Assembly (NCBI GenBank): GCA_900470775.1
Contig: UCBZ01000065.1
Span: 1-41,552, forward strand
Direction of reading: 5' to 3'
Source of the DNA: Hyphomicrobiales bacterium
GTDB lineage: Bacteria > Pseudomonadota > Alphaproteobacteria > Rhizobiales > Beijerinckiaceae
Length of the DNA stretch: 41,552 bases
Both the position numbers and the translations under genes were made by a program. Below, in pieces: positions 23,102 through 33,400 of this stretch; position 1 is the stretch's first letter, and every line of letters starts with the position of its first letter. The notes under the pieces are model-generated. The model was not told the origin of the DNA, searched no databases, and saw only the letters and a program-made list of their open reading frames with translations.

Positions 23102-25566
23102 GACCGCCTTCCTAGCCGCCCGAGCATCAGCGAAGTGCCGATCCCCAGGGCGATGCAGGCAGCCAGGAGCGCCAGTGCGTAGGCGCCGATATTGCTCGAC
23201 ATCCAGTTTGCGAGGACGAGACGCATATTCGCCAAGCTGAAGGGTCGCGTCATCACAAAGGACGTGCTGTCGGCTGAGATGACATGGGTCTCCTCCGCGC
23301 CCCGGAAGGCCGTGATCTTGCCGGCCATGCTCGCCCAGTTCCCCGGTGACACGATACGGGCAATGCTGCTTTCCAGCGTTTCCTCACGCCGGGCGACGAA
23401 GGCGGTCCAAATCTGCCTTGTCTCCGGATCGGCTGCCTGAGCCGCGATCAGGTCCGTTCCCTCGGCAGGTTCGTAAAGGGTGCGGGCACGCGATGGCGCT
23501 CGCAACTGGGCAAAGGATAGATCGAAGGTCCGCTGGAGCCAGCCGTCGAACGCAACGAAATAGCGCGCGAGCGGTCCCCCGAGCGAGGTCCGCCAACGGT
23601 CGCGGATCTCGTTCGTGGAGGGGGCGATGCCCCCCGAATCTTCGGGGGTCGTCTGGCGGCCCTGAAAGCGGTTCAGAACCGCATCGAACACGGCGGTGCC
23701 GTCGGCGTCGGGCGTCACCACCACCGCGTCGGCGCGCAGCGGCCAAGTGGTGCGAACGGTGTCAGCGATGCCCACCCGCGGCAACAGCCCGCTCGGCAAC
23801 TGGCCGACAGCGGCGACGATCAAGGCAGGCCGGTCACCGACGGATGCGGTGCTGGCCAGGGTATCGACCGCGAGTGGGCGGCTGGCGCGCTGGGCAAGTC
23901 GCGCCAGAAGCGTCGCCGCAGCACCGAAATTGGCGGTATCGAGCCGCCCCATGATCAGGGCCACGCGTGGCGCTACCGAATAGGGAAAGCCCGTTCCAGC
24001 CGTTGCGGCGAGGTTTGGCCTGACACCGATCTTGGCAAAATCCGGGATCGAGAGCGACGTCGTGTCGAACAACGCGAAGCGGTTCCGGCCGGGCAATGTG
24101 GCGCCTGGCCCGCAACTCAGGTCGGTCTTCGCGAGTGTTGCCGCTTCTAGCCAGAGCTCGTTGATGCCCGGCCGGAAATGGCGCAGTGGCACCGTGATCG
24201 GAAACTGCTGGAACAGTCCGCCTGTCGCTGTGTTTAGCGGGACCGTCGCGGCGACATTACCGTTGACGAATATCTCGATGTGACTGACGCCGGGTATGAC
24301 CTCGCCCGAATAGGCGCCATCGAGATAGAGTGTGGCCTCGCCATAGGCGTTCGCATAGAAGTCGCCAGGCATCGCGACGACGGCGCGGACCCGCATGCGC
24401 CGTCCGGTCGACTCCTGCGTGGAAACGCCGAGGTCCGAAAAGCGCAAGACTTGGCCGTTCGAGATGAACGGCGCCTCCGGCATGTGCCAGCTCGCCGTAT
24501 CCATTCTCGTCCGATTCATGTTGGTCGGCCTCGAAACCGGCTCGGTCAGGATCTTGGCAACGACGGCTTCAATCTCAGACCAGCCTTGGCCGGTGACAAG
24601 AAGGGTTGCGGCCCCGAGCTTGGGACTGGAGACGAAGCCGAGGAAGCTGCGCGAAGCCGCCTCGGCAGGAACGGGTCCCAGCACTTCGGCGAGTTCGTTC
24701 GCCGTTCCGATGACGACCGTCAACGAACCGGGGCGCGAGCGCTCAGGCGGGCGTTCGGAGACACGCACCACGGCCTGCCCGTAACGGCCACGCAGCGCCA
24801 CGCCCTGCGCGACCGCCAGAATGGTATTGCCAGCGATCGCGCGCGATGCGCTGGGGGCGACGATGTTAATCGTCGTCTGACCGGCTTCGTCGCCACCGAC
24901 CGCCGGCAGATCGTCGATGGTCTGAGGGCGAAACCGGCGGCCGTCGCTTCCTCGGAAGCTCAACTTGGTGCCGGCGCCGTCGATGCGTGTCCAAAGTTCA
25001 TATGTGGAGGCCACCGTGCAATCCGTCCGGTGGCGATGCACGGCCTCGAACCGGATCGTATTCTGGCCTGGTCGCAAGAGGCCTTTGCGGATCGCTACCG
25101 ACGGCCGTGCCAGGCGGTCGGAGGAGGCGATCGGCTGCTCGATGACCCGCTCACCATTGATCCTGACGGTCAAGCGCGAGGCTTCCGGCATGACGACGAG
25201 CGCGTTCTGGAAGGCGACCTCGAGGTTCAGATCGGCGCCGGCTTCATCCTGCGTCAGATGGAAGGCCCAGGTCCGAGCGTCGCTCTCTCCCTCGAGGGTC
25301 ACGCGAGCTGCCGGCAGCAGTGGCTTGTAGGCGAAGGCTGCCAACTCTGCCTTTGTCACGACGGTGGCCGGCTGCGGCCGTTGCTGGGCCGCAGGAAGAG
25401 CTGGGTCAGCCGGCGCGGGCTTCGCCGGCTGTTGTTCGGGTGGCGCGATCATGAACGGCGCCGGTCCGGACGGTGCCGGCTGGGCATGTGCATCGCGCGG
25501 GAGCCCGGAGCCGCCCAGGAGCGGAATCACCATGGCTACCAGGAGGTGCAGCGACGCCCGCCTCAT
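23098..25566 (-). CDS. bcsB: Cellulose synthase regulatory subunit BcsB
   Basis: An 822-residue periplasmic subunit that binds the growing glucan and forms the synthase with BcsA. ATG 25566 is chosen because it overlaps the bcsA stop (ATGA) and gives a signal peptide (MRRASLHLLVAMVIPLLGG). A Pro/Ala-rich stretch is followed by paired carbohydrate-binding and flavodoxin-like domains. The C-terminus has the conserved amphipathic piece and one membrane helix (NIGAYALALLAACIALGIG) that packs against BcsA. Length is typical of alphaproteobacterial BcsB. No disruptions. Confidence 0.92.
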   Translation of the reverse strand: MRRASLHLLVAMVIPLLGGSGLPRDAHAQPAPSGPAPFMIAPPEQQPAKPAPADPALPAAQQRPQPATVVTKAELAAFAYKPLLPAARVTLEGESDARTWAFHLTQDEAGADLNLEVAFQNALVVMPEASRLTVRINGERVIEQPIASSDRLARPSVAIRKGLLRPGQNTIRFEAVHRHRTDCTVASTYELWTRIDGAGTKLSFRGSDGRRFRPQTIDDLPAVGGDEAGQTTINIVAPSASRAIAGNTILAVAQGVALRGRYGQAVVRVSERPPERSRPGSLTVVIGTANELAEVLGPVPAEAASRSFLGFVSSPKLGAATLLVTGQGWSEIEAVVAKILTEPVSRPTNMNRTRMDTASWHMPEAPFISNGQVLRFSDLGVSTQESTGRRMRVRAVVAMPGDFYANAYGEATLYLDGAYSGEVIPGVSHIEIFVNGNVAATVPLNTATGGLFQQFPITVPLRHFRPGINELWLEAATLAKTDLSCGPGATLPGRNRFALFDTTSLSIPDFAKIGVRPNLAATAGTGFPYSVAPRVALIMGRLDTANFGAAATLLARLAQRASRPLAVDTLASTASVGDRPALIVAAVGQLPSGLLPRVGIADTVRTTWPLRADAVVVTPDADGTAVFDAVLNRFQGRQTTPEDSGGIAPSTNEIRDRWRTSLGGPLARYFVAFDGWLQRTFDLSFAQLRAPSRARTLYEPAEGTDLIAAQAADPETRQIWTAFVARREETLESSIARIVSPGNWASMAGKITAFRGAEETHVISADSTSFVMTRPFSLANMRLVLANWMSSNIGAYALALLAACIALGIGTSLMLGRLGRRS

Positions 25567-27749
25567 TTCTGCGCCTCCGCCTTGACCGTCGGCGAACGTT
25601 GCAAGCGATAGAGGCCGAAGAAATAGGAAAGGCCACGGCTCGTTTGAAACAGCGCAATGCGCAGGAAGCGCAACGTCCCGAAGATCACGCCCACATTCTG
25701 GCGCCGGGCTTTCTGGAAGAGCGTCCATCTTTCAGCGTCGGAGAAAGCGAGATCGGCGATCATGCGGCTGTGCAGAGGTTCGCTGGGAAGGTAGCGGCAG
25801 CCCAGCAGCGTTCCCTTCTCGTCGGGCATGTGACGCATCACACGGACACGCAGCGTGCCGCGCGGCATGTCGATCGTCGTCTCGAAGGAGATCTCTGCCT
25901 CGCTGCCGACAGGCAGCTCGGCCAAGGTCGGCGACATGACGCGCAGAGCGACACCGTCGACCGAGGCGTTCTCCGTCACGATTGGCGCGGGTTGCCCATT
26001 GATCGTGATCTCTCCGCGCCGCCTGACTGCGAAACGTCGGGCGGCGCGGCCCTCCGGACGCTCCGAAACGACGCCGAGCGCACAGCCCGCCATCAGTAGG
26101 TTGAGGAAGTTCCAGATTCCGACCACCAACGTGGTGTCCGCATTGTAGGGCTCGGCGATGATGCGCCAATACGTAACGACGACGCCCAGCGCCAGGACGG
26201 CGAAGATGATGAAGAAGGGCTTGCCCAGTTCCGAGACGTGCCGCGTCGCGAGTGACTCTTTCTTCGCGGTGACCTTGAAGGTCGGCTTGCTCGGATTGAG
26301 CATGACAGAGATCACGGCCGGTAGCAGATAGACGGACTGGATGAATTCATAGAGTTCCGAGATCCATGGCCAGCGGTAGCGGCCATAGAGATAGTTCTGC
26401 ATCATCAAGTTTACGATCATATAACTCATAATATACGCGAAGAATTCACTCCCTGATGCTGTGAAAATCTGTAGTCCGAAAAAGAGATAGAATAATGGCG
26501 ATATAAGAAATATCAATCGAGCAAAGGGAAAGAGCCAGAACAAAGCCGAAGAGCAGTAGCAGAGCCGTTGCGGTAGGGAGAGCCCGCTTTTGAACAGCGG
26601 CCGATGATAGATGAGAATTTGCATCATTCCTTGCGCCCAGCGCGAACGCTGTCCGATGAAGCTGGCGAAGGTCGCCGGTTGCAGCCCGGCAATCAGCGGT
26701 TTGTCGACATAGACGCTGTGCCAGCCGTTCGCGTGCAGCGTGATCGCTGTCTCGGCATCCTCCGTAATGCTGCGCCCCTGGAAGCCGTTGGTCGTCTCGA
26801 GTGCGGCGCGGCGGAGCACTGCGGCCGACCCGCAGAAGAACGAGGCGTCCCATTTGTCGAGGCCGCGCTGGATGATGCCGTAGAACATCTCATTCTCGGA
26901 CGGCATCTGGTTGAACGTTCTGAGGTTTCGTTCCAGCGGGTCCGGGTTGATGAAGAAGTGCGGCGTCTGCACCAGGAAGAGCTTCGGATCCAGCTCGAAA
27001 TAACCCACGGTTTCCGTCAGGAACGACCGGGCGGGTGCGTGATCGGCATCGAAAACGACGATCAGTTCGCCCGTCGAATGAGCGATTCCATTGTTGAGGT
27101 TACCGGCCTTGGCGCTGATGTTGCGTTCGCGCGTCAGGTAGGTGACGCCCAAGCCTGCGCAGAGGGCCAGAAGCGTCGCTCGGCGTTCGTTGGCGGCATT
27201 GGCGGCAACAAAATTGTCCGTGTTGCATTTCTCGTCGGTGCCGCCGTCGTCGAGAAGATAGACCTTCAACCGGTCGGCTGGATAATCCATGGCGAGCGCC
27301 GCCGAAAGCGTCGTGGCCAGAAGCTCGGGATCCTCGTTGTAGCTCGGCACGAAGACGTCGACGGCCGGGGCTGTCTGTGGATCGATCGGCTGCGTCTTGC
27401 GCCGCGGCAGGGGTACCGCCACCACGAACAGGCTGAGGAACAGCATGCCGATATTGTAGAGCTCGGCCAGATACAGGGCCATCGCGGGGATGAAGTCCTC
27501 GATCTGGTTCACCGGCGGCAGCGTTCCCGTCGTGCGCCAGTAGATGTATCGCAGCACGATGGCGGTCCCGAGGCCCAATGCGATCAGCCGCCAGACGCCG
27601 TAGGGACGCAGGAACTTCAGCACGATCATTGCGCTGACCACGATCGCGCCTGCGATCAGATGGGCCTGCAAGCTGATCGGCAGTGTGATCAGCAGGACGA
27701 CCACGGCGGCGATCACGGCCCAGACGATGACGTAGCTTGCGGTTCGCAT
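25563..27749 (-). CDS. bcsA: Cellulose synthase catalytic subunit BcsA
   Basis: A 728-residue GT2 glycosyltransferase of the inner membrane that polymerises UDP-glucose to beta-1,4-glucan. Catalytic motifs are all present: DDG 167-169, DAD 234-236 (VVFDADHAP), FFCGS 304-308, TED 329-331 and QRSRW 367-371. About eight membrane helices surround the domain. The C-terminal PilZ domain (from about 565) has RxxxR at 572-576 and NxSxxG at 594-599, so c-di-GMP activation is expected. The start follows bcsN by 20 bp. Intact and of normal length. Confidence 0.95.
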   Translation of the reverse strand: MRTASYVIVWAVIAAVVVLLITLPISLQAHLIAGAIVVSAMIVLKFLRPYGVWRLIALGLGTAIVLRYIYWRTTGTLPPVNQIEDFIPAMALYLAELYNIGMLFLSLFVVAVPLPRRKTQPIDPQTAPAVDVFVPSYNEDPELLATTLSAALAMDYPADRLKVYLLDDGGTDEKCNTDNFVAANAANERRATLLALCAGLGVTYLTRERNISAKAGNLNNGIAHSTGELIVVFDADHAPARSFLTETVGYFELDPKLFLVQTPHFFINPDPLERNLRTFNQMPSENEMFYGIIQRGLDKWDASFFCGSAAVLRRAALETTNGFQGRSITEDAETAITLHANGWHSVYVDKPLIAGLQPATFASFIGQRSRWAQGMMQILIYHRPLFKSGLSLPQRLCYCSSALFWLFPFARLIFLISPLFYLFFGLQIFTASGSEFFAYIMSYMIVNLMMQNYLYGRYRWPWISELYEFIQSVYLLPAVISVMLNPSKPTFKVTAKKESLATRHVSELGKPFFIIFAVLALGVVVTYWRIIAEPYNADTTLVVGIWNFLNLLMAGCALGVVSERPEGRAARRFAVRRRGEITINGQPAPIVTENASVDGVALRVMSPTLAELPVGSEAEISFETTIDMPRGTLRVRVMRHMPDEKGTLLGCRYLPSEPLHSRMIADLAFSDAERWTLFQKARRQNVGVIFGTLRFLRIALFQTSRGLSYFFGLYRLQRSPTVKAEAQK

Positions 27750-27769
27750 CGTGCTTCAGGCCATCATGC

Positions 27770-28693
27770 TTAGAGTGAGGAGGCGGGCGGCGGCGGGACG
27801 GCCGGGTATCCTTCCAATGGTCTGTCCGGCAGGGGGTCAATGGTTTCGGCGGGCAAGGGCCGCGTCCGATTTGCGCGCGCAGATCGTGGGCGCATTGCCT
27901 GCCTCTGGCCCTCGGCTGCCTCAGGCCAGGAAGCCTGCGGCAACGGATAAATCGGCACGCCGGCTTCGCCGAGGCCGGCCTGCGGCTGCGGAGCATCGCC
28001 GATCGGATTCCAGCCGGACCGCCGCAGCGAGGCGTTGATCGAATAGCCATAGGCCAATCGCAGCAGCGACGTCTCCGAGGCGCCCGGTTCGCAAATGCGG
28101 AGCCGAATTGAGACCAGTCCCGATCTGGGACGGAAGATGCTGTCGCCGCTCGCGATCCGCTGCCAGGCGTAGAGGCAGCCATCCCCCGTGGCACTGCGAC
28201 CAAAGGCATAGCCGAACGGACCGTAGCGATTCTGGACATAGATCGCTGCCGGCGCCATGGTGACGCCGGGGAAGCGTTCCTCCATCTCGCGAGCGATGGC
28301 GGAATCCTCAATGCTCGGGTTCGACAGGAGCCGGCCCTCGACGCCGGTGTCCTCCGGAATATCCGCCGATGTCAGGAAGGCGACATCGATCGTGTTCTCG
28401 CCCGACATGCGTCCCCGCGTTGTCAGCGAGATGGTCTGGGCGATGGCATTGTCGTAGTTGCGCTGCGTGACATTCACGATCGGTGGGCCGCCCACCGGCA
28501 ACATGACGAGAGCACGGCTCGGGTCGACCGCGATGGCACGTGTCGCGAACGACAACTCGGCGTCCGTCAGTTTCTGCCCACCGCAGCCTGCAGCCATCCC
28601 CCCCAGACAAACGACTGTCGCGAAGATCGCCAAGCGCCGCCCCGTCGTACGGCGAGCCGGCGCGGTTTTGGAGCGTCGTTCGGGCAAGCTCAT
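27770..28693 (-). CDS. bcsN: Cellulose biosynthesis protein BcsN
   Basis: A 307-residue protein, first gene of the operon. A basic N-terminus leads to a hydrophobic segment with a lipobox-like end (FATVVCLGGMAAGCGG), so it is probably an outer- or inner-membrane lipoprotein exposed to the periplasm. Conserved stretches include RALVMLPVGGPPIVNVTQRN and GENTIDVAFLTSADIPEDTG. BcsN is a marker of class III cellulose operons in rhizobia; its molecular role is not settled. The ribosome site is weak. The tail is Pro/Arg-rich. Confidence 0.8.
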   Translation of the reverse strand: MSLPERRSKTAPARRTTGRRLAIFATVVCLGGMAAGCGGQKLTDAELSFATRAIAVDPSRALVMLPVGGPPIVNVTQRNYDNAIAQTISLTTRGRMSGENTIDVAFLTSADIPEDTGVEGRLLSNPSIEDSAIAREMEERFPGVTMAPAAIYVQNRYGPFGYAFGRSATGDGCLYAWQRIASGDSIFRPRSGLVSIRLRICEPGASETSLLRLAYGYSINASLRRSGWNPIGDAPQPQAGLGEAGVPIYPLPQASWPEAAEGQRQAMRPRSARANRTRPLPAETIDPLPDRPLEGYPAVPPPPASSL

Positions 28694-29206
28694 GCGCGCG
28701 AGGGCCAGAAAATTTCAAGCATCGTCATGCATCGACCGTTGATTAACAAAGGTTAACGCGCGCTTACTGCGCATAGCCTCGATGAGCCTCTGGTCCCCCA
28801 ACCGAATCAGCGACGCTACTACAGACCATTCGGGCGCGCGGACCAACCCTTCATCGTTCCGACGTTGGATCCTGGCCGGGTTGCGGGCACGTCTGGTTTG
28901 AGAGGGGGCCAGCAGCAAAAGCGTGATGCCGCCCGGCTTGCCGCCGGCAAACGGGGCACGATCCAGCCACTCGAAGCCTGCGTCGCACGGGAGGCGGCGA
29001 CACCTGCGCCAGGTCAATGGCAAGCTCGTCGCCATCGGCGACCATATGGCTCGCTTGTCCGAGGTACGTTCGGCGGCAACACAGGGTCCGCCGCCCTGCC
29101 GCCGGATGGTGCCCGTTCAACCTCGAGCGTCCAGCTGCTGCTGGACGGTTTGAAGCGGCCTTGCGCACGGGCTCGGCCCGTGCCAGGACGCGGCGGCCGC
29201 CCTGGT
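28694..29206. other. Region upstream of the cellulose operon
   Basis: About 510 bp before bcsN with no recognised gene. Minus-strand frames carry a protein-like stretch (FEWLDRAPFAGGKPGGITLL) split between two frames, perhaps a further gene stump. Near 28741-28760 two TTAAC words (GTTGATTAAC and GGTTAACGCG) lie in an AT-rich patch 50-65 bp from the bcsN start and may belong to its promoter. Confidence 0.4.
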
Positions 29207-29332
29207 CTACGCTCGCTTGGCGTGCGGCCACTTCATCACTTGTCCTGACATGGCCGAACGATCGCGACCTGTGTCCTTGGCGAAATAAAGCGCGCGATCG
29301 GCGGCTTCGACCAGCGAGGCGCAGTTTGTCAG
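29207..29332 (-). pseudogene. GGDEF domain C-terminal stump
   Basis: About 41 codons reading LVEAADRALYFAKDTGRDRS and a short tail to a TAG at 29207. The A-D-x-A-L-Y-x-A-K-x-x-G-R-x-R block is the last helix of a diguanylate cyclase domain. The GGDEF motif itself and everything before it are gone, replaced directly by the end of a solute-binding protein gene. Clearly non-functional. Confidence 0.65.
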
Positions 29333-29867
29333 CCTTGGCAGGATGCCGGCAGGAAGCTCATGTCGACATAGGGCTTCGCGGCGATCCGCGCAGACAGCAG
29401 CCCTTCCGCAACCATCGCATCGAGCGGAGGCTGAACCTGCTCGGCGCCCAAGCAGGCGTTGGGATCACGGTAGTAGTCGTTCTTGGTGAGGAAATAACTT
29501 TCGACTACCTCTGGCGGTGATTTCGACAAGGTCGCGGCAAGTTCGACCGCCTTCTTGCGGTTGGCCGGGTCATAGAGCCAGTGCAGGCCATCGACATAGT
29601 CCGCGAGCCACGCCTTCGCTGCCGCAGGCTGAGTCTTCCGGAAATCGCTGGTCACGGTCTGGAAAATGACCGCATAGGGCGGGAGTGCGTCCTTGCCCTG
29701 GAAGACCGCACGAAGCCCGCCCTTGGCGCGCTCCGTCGCCCCGAACGGCAAGGGCAGCACGCCGCAATCGACCCGTTTCTCGCGGATGGCCGCGCCGATG
29801 CTCGGAAAGGAAATCTCGACGATGCGCACGTCGCGCCGTGGATCGAGGCCATTCTTCTTCAGTCATA
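29329..29867 (-). pseudogene. ABC solute-binding protein (NitT/TauT type) C-terminal fragment
   Basis: Roughly 178 codons of the C-terminal half of a NitT/TauT/SsuA-like binding protein: LKKNGLDPRRDVRIVEISF, then AAIREKRVDCGVLPLPF, AKAWLADYVDGLHWLYDP, and YYRDPNACLG to a TGA at 29329. The signal peptide and first lobe are missing. Upstream it abuts a molybdopterin dehydrogenase piece with no spacer. No permease or ATPase for this protein is nearby. The GTG at 29829 could be read as a start, but the protein would be half a fold. Confidence 0.7.
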
Positions 29868-30238
29868 GTCGGCCAGGTCGCAGTTGAGCCAGCCGCCAAA
29901 ACGCGGATCGACCTCGCTCTCCTCCCGCAGGGCTGCACCGATCGCCCAGACCACGCCGCCGCGAACCTGGCTGGCGGAGGTCCGCGGCGACACCACGCGT
30001 CCACAATCGGCGATGCTGCCGACGCGCGGAACACGCACCCGCCTCGTCTGGGGTTCGACCCTGACCTCAACGAAATGAGCGATGTAACTGAAGGTCGTGA
30101 ACCCGGGGTAATGCGGCCCCGCGACCCCGTAGCCACCCATTCGGAGCGCAGCCAGCACCTTATCGTCTTGTCCAGGACCGACCTGCGAGACCTCGACCTG
30201 AAGCGTCGGCCGACGCACCGTCGCAAGTTGTCGATGCA
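29859..30238 (-). pseudogene. Molybdopterin-binding dehydrogenase subunit fragment (XdhA/PaoC-like)
   Basis: About 125 codons from near the C-terminus of a xanthine dehydrogenase / aldehyde oxidoreductase large subunit: FSYIAHFVEVRVEPQTRRVR, then SIADCGRVVSPRTSASQVRG, GVVWAIGAALREESEVDPRF and GGWLNCDLADY, after which the frame ends abruptly at a TGA. In intact relatives this segment continues for 50-100 more residues. The [2Fe-2S] and FAD partners are absent. A deletion has joined it to the solute-binding stump. Confidence 0.7.
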
Positions 30239-30402
30239 GATTGCCTGCGACCCTCCGGCCTCCGCGAAGCGATCAAGAGCGAAAGGAAGCCAGATCCGCC
30301 AGTGTACAGAGGAAAGCGGTGACATCAGGCAAATTTAGGGTTTTGTAAGTTTCGAATTCGTACCTTCGCGATCTTGCGTGTGTAGTTGGAAAGATCGTCG
30401 GC

Positions 30403-33400
30403 GTGCCCAACCAAGGCGAAACGGTATTCTCGTGGGGCTGCGCGCAACGTCTGGCCGCGTTGCGGGACTTCGACATCCTCGACACGCAGCCAGAGGCGGC
30501 CTTCGACGAGATTACCCAACTTGCGAGCGAATTCTGCGGTGCTCCCGTTGCCATCGTGAGTTTCCTGGAAGCCGATCGGCAATGGTTCAAATCACAGATC
30601 GGATTGAGCTTCCAAGAAACGTCGCTGGACAATTCCATTTGCTCGAAAACGATCCACCTGTCGAAGCTCGTCGTCATCAATGACCTGGCCGACGACAAGC
30701 GGTTTCAAAACAATCCGTTCGTGACCGAGCAACCCAGCCTGCGCTTTTACGCCGGTGCCAGGCTCGAAACATCGGACGGTCTGCCGCTTGGCGCCGTTTG
30801 CGTTTGCGATTTTGTCCCCCGGCCGCAGGGACTGACGGAGGCGCAGTCGAGTGCGTTGTCGGCGCTGGCACGGGCCGTGATGCGCGAACTGGAACTCCGC
30901 CGCTCGAACAAGGCGTTGGCTCAGAACACGGCCCTGCTGAACGGCGCCCTGGAGAATGTGGACCAGGGTATCGTCATGGTCGATGCGAGCGGAAACGTCG
31001 TCATCTGCAATCAGAGGGCCATCGACCTGCTCGGGCTCCCTTCCGAGATGATGCGTTCGACACCAAAGTTCGAGGACGTGAAGCGGTGGCAGATAGACCA
31101 AGGAGAATTTGCCCAGTCGGACCCGCAACTGGTCGATGCCATCCGGCATGAGGGCAACAATATCGAAGCCTCGATCTATGAACGGAAAAGGCCCAACGGC
31201 ACCGTTCTGGAGGTGAGAACAAACCGCCTTCCAAACGGCGGTGTCGTCCGCACATTTGCCGACATCACCGCTCGCAAATCGGCAGAGGATGACCGCAAGA
31301 TCGCGGAAGAGCGTCTGCGCGAAAGCGAGCAGCGCTACCGGCTGGCAGCGCATGCGACCTCGGACGCGATCTACGACTGGGATTTGCAGACGGACCGCCT
31401 GCAATGGGGCGAAAGTCTTCAAGACATATTCGGCTACGGGACCGCACAAGCCCCAGCCACCGGGACAACATGGCTGGAGAGCGTCCACCCCGACGATCGA
31501 AACGACATCGATGGCGACGTTCGAAACTTCATCGCCTGCCAAACCGCGGAGCGCTGGGAGCGCGAGTATCGCTGGCGCAAGCGCGACGGTGCCTATGCGT
31601 ATGTCCGAGATCGCGGACATCTCGTGCGGGATCCGACAGGCAAGCCGGTCAGGATGGTGGGAGCGCTACAGGATCTGACGGAAGCGCGTCGGGCCGGTGA
31701 CGCCTTGCGAACCAGCGAAGAGCGCCTTCGGCTTGCTGTCACCGCGACAGGGCTGGGCATTTGGGACCTCGACCTTACCTGCGGGCATCGGGAATGGTCG
31801 TCGGAGGTTCCTCGCATATTGGGGGTGCCAGAGGCGGCGGTTCTGGATCGGGCCGGTTTCCTGCTGCTGGTTCATCCTGACGACCAAGCACGAATCGCTG
31901 CCGAGTTCTTTCCGGCTTTCGATGCGGGAATGCCATCCGTTTCGGCGACGTTCCGCATCATCCGGGCCAATGACGGCGAGACCCGCTGGGTCGAGATAGA
32001 TGGGCGAACGTTTCATGATGCTGAAGGACGGCCCGTCCGGATGCTCGGCACGATTCAGGACATCACCCCCCGCAAGATCGCCGAAGAAGCGGTGCGGATG
32101 GGTGGAGAACGTCTGCGGCTTGCACTTCATGCCAGCAACATGGTGGCCTGGGACCTCGATATCACGACTGAGCACGTCGATCGGTCCGACAACTCGCTTG
32201 CCCTGCTGGGTATCGGATCGGGGCCGAGGTCCGAGTTCCTGGAACGCGTTCATCCCGACGACCGGCATAAGGTCGATTTGATCCGGCTCGCCGCTATCGC
32301 CGATGGTATTCACATGGCCGAAATGCGCTACCGCGCTCCGGATGGCCGCGAGATCTGGCTCGCACTCCGGGCGGAGCGAAAGGACGCCAACCGTGTGATC
32401 GGCATCACCTTCGACATCTCGGATCGGAAGGCGACAGAAAACGCGATCTGGCTGACGGCCAACCATGATCATCTGACGGGACTGGCGAACCGGGCGCTCT
32501 TCCGCTCCCGATTGGAAGAGGCGCTGGCGTGCGCGGAAGCCGGCGGCACGGGTGTGGGCTTGCTGCTGCTCGACCTCGACGATTTCAAGGACGTCAACGA
32601 CACGCTCGGCCACGCGGCAGGCGACAAGCTCCTGGCGGAAACCGCCCGCCGTCTGACGCGTCTCGTCGGGGACCGGGGGACCGTTGCCCGAGTCGGAGGC
32701 GACGAATTCGCGGTTATCTTGGTCGCGGAGTCCGGGCTGGCGGGAATCGCTTCGCGCGCCGACGAGATCGTCGAGGCGCTGCGAACCACATTCGACTATC
32801 AGGGACGGGCGCTGGCCACGAAGGCAAGCATCGGCGTGGCGGCCTTTCCTGAACATCATCGCGACCCCGTCGAATTGATGAAGGACGCGGACATCGCGCT
32901 TTATCGGGCAAAGGGGGCCGGACGCAGCAGGGCGGTCGTCTATACACGTGCCGCGCGGGACCGCATGGAGCATCGCGTCTCGATCCTGCGTGAGGTGCGC
33001 CAGGGACTGTCAGCTTCGGAATTCTGTCCCCACTACCAGCCGAAAATTTCGCTTGCGACAGGCGAGATCGTCGGCTTCGAGGCGTTGGCTCGCTGGCAGC
33101 ATCCTGCACGAGGATTGCTGACGCCGGCCTATTTCGGCCCGGCATTCGACGAGCAGGACATCTCCGCCGCCCTGGCGACCAGCATGATCAGGCAGGCCGC
33201 CTCGGACATTCGCTCATGGCTCGACCAGGGCCTCGAATTTGGTCGCGTCGCCGTCAACCTCTCAAGTGCCGACTTTGCCGACAGAACCCTCGCGACCAGG
33301 ATCATCGCCCTTCTCGACGAGGCCAATGTGCCGACATCGCGGTTCGAGATCGAGGTCACCGAGACGGTCTTCCTGGGTCGCCAGACCGAGGCGGCGGCCT

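Noticed and set aside
24280..25611. A 443-codon plus-strand open frame
   Set aside because: Antisense shadow of bcsB with no ribosome site or family resemblance.
26604..27773. A 389-codon plus-strand open frame
   Set aside because: Antisense to bcsA, whose catalytic motifs are unambiguous.
29329..29829. Functional 166-residue binding protein from GTG 29829
   Set aside because: It lacks the signal peptide and first lobe, so it could not fold or be exported as a binding protein.
29859..30218. Functional small dehydrogenase-like protein
   Set aside because: Only a C-terminal internal segment of a much larger MoCo subunit remains and the partner subunits are absent.
31666..32973. A 435-codon minus-strand open frame
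   Set aside because: Antisense to the GGDEF-EAL gene, which has all its motifs intact.
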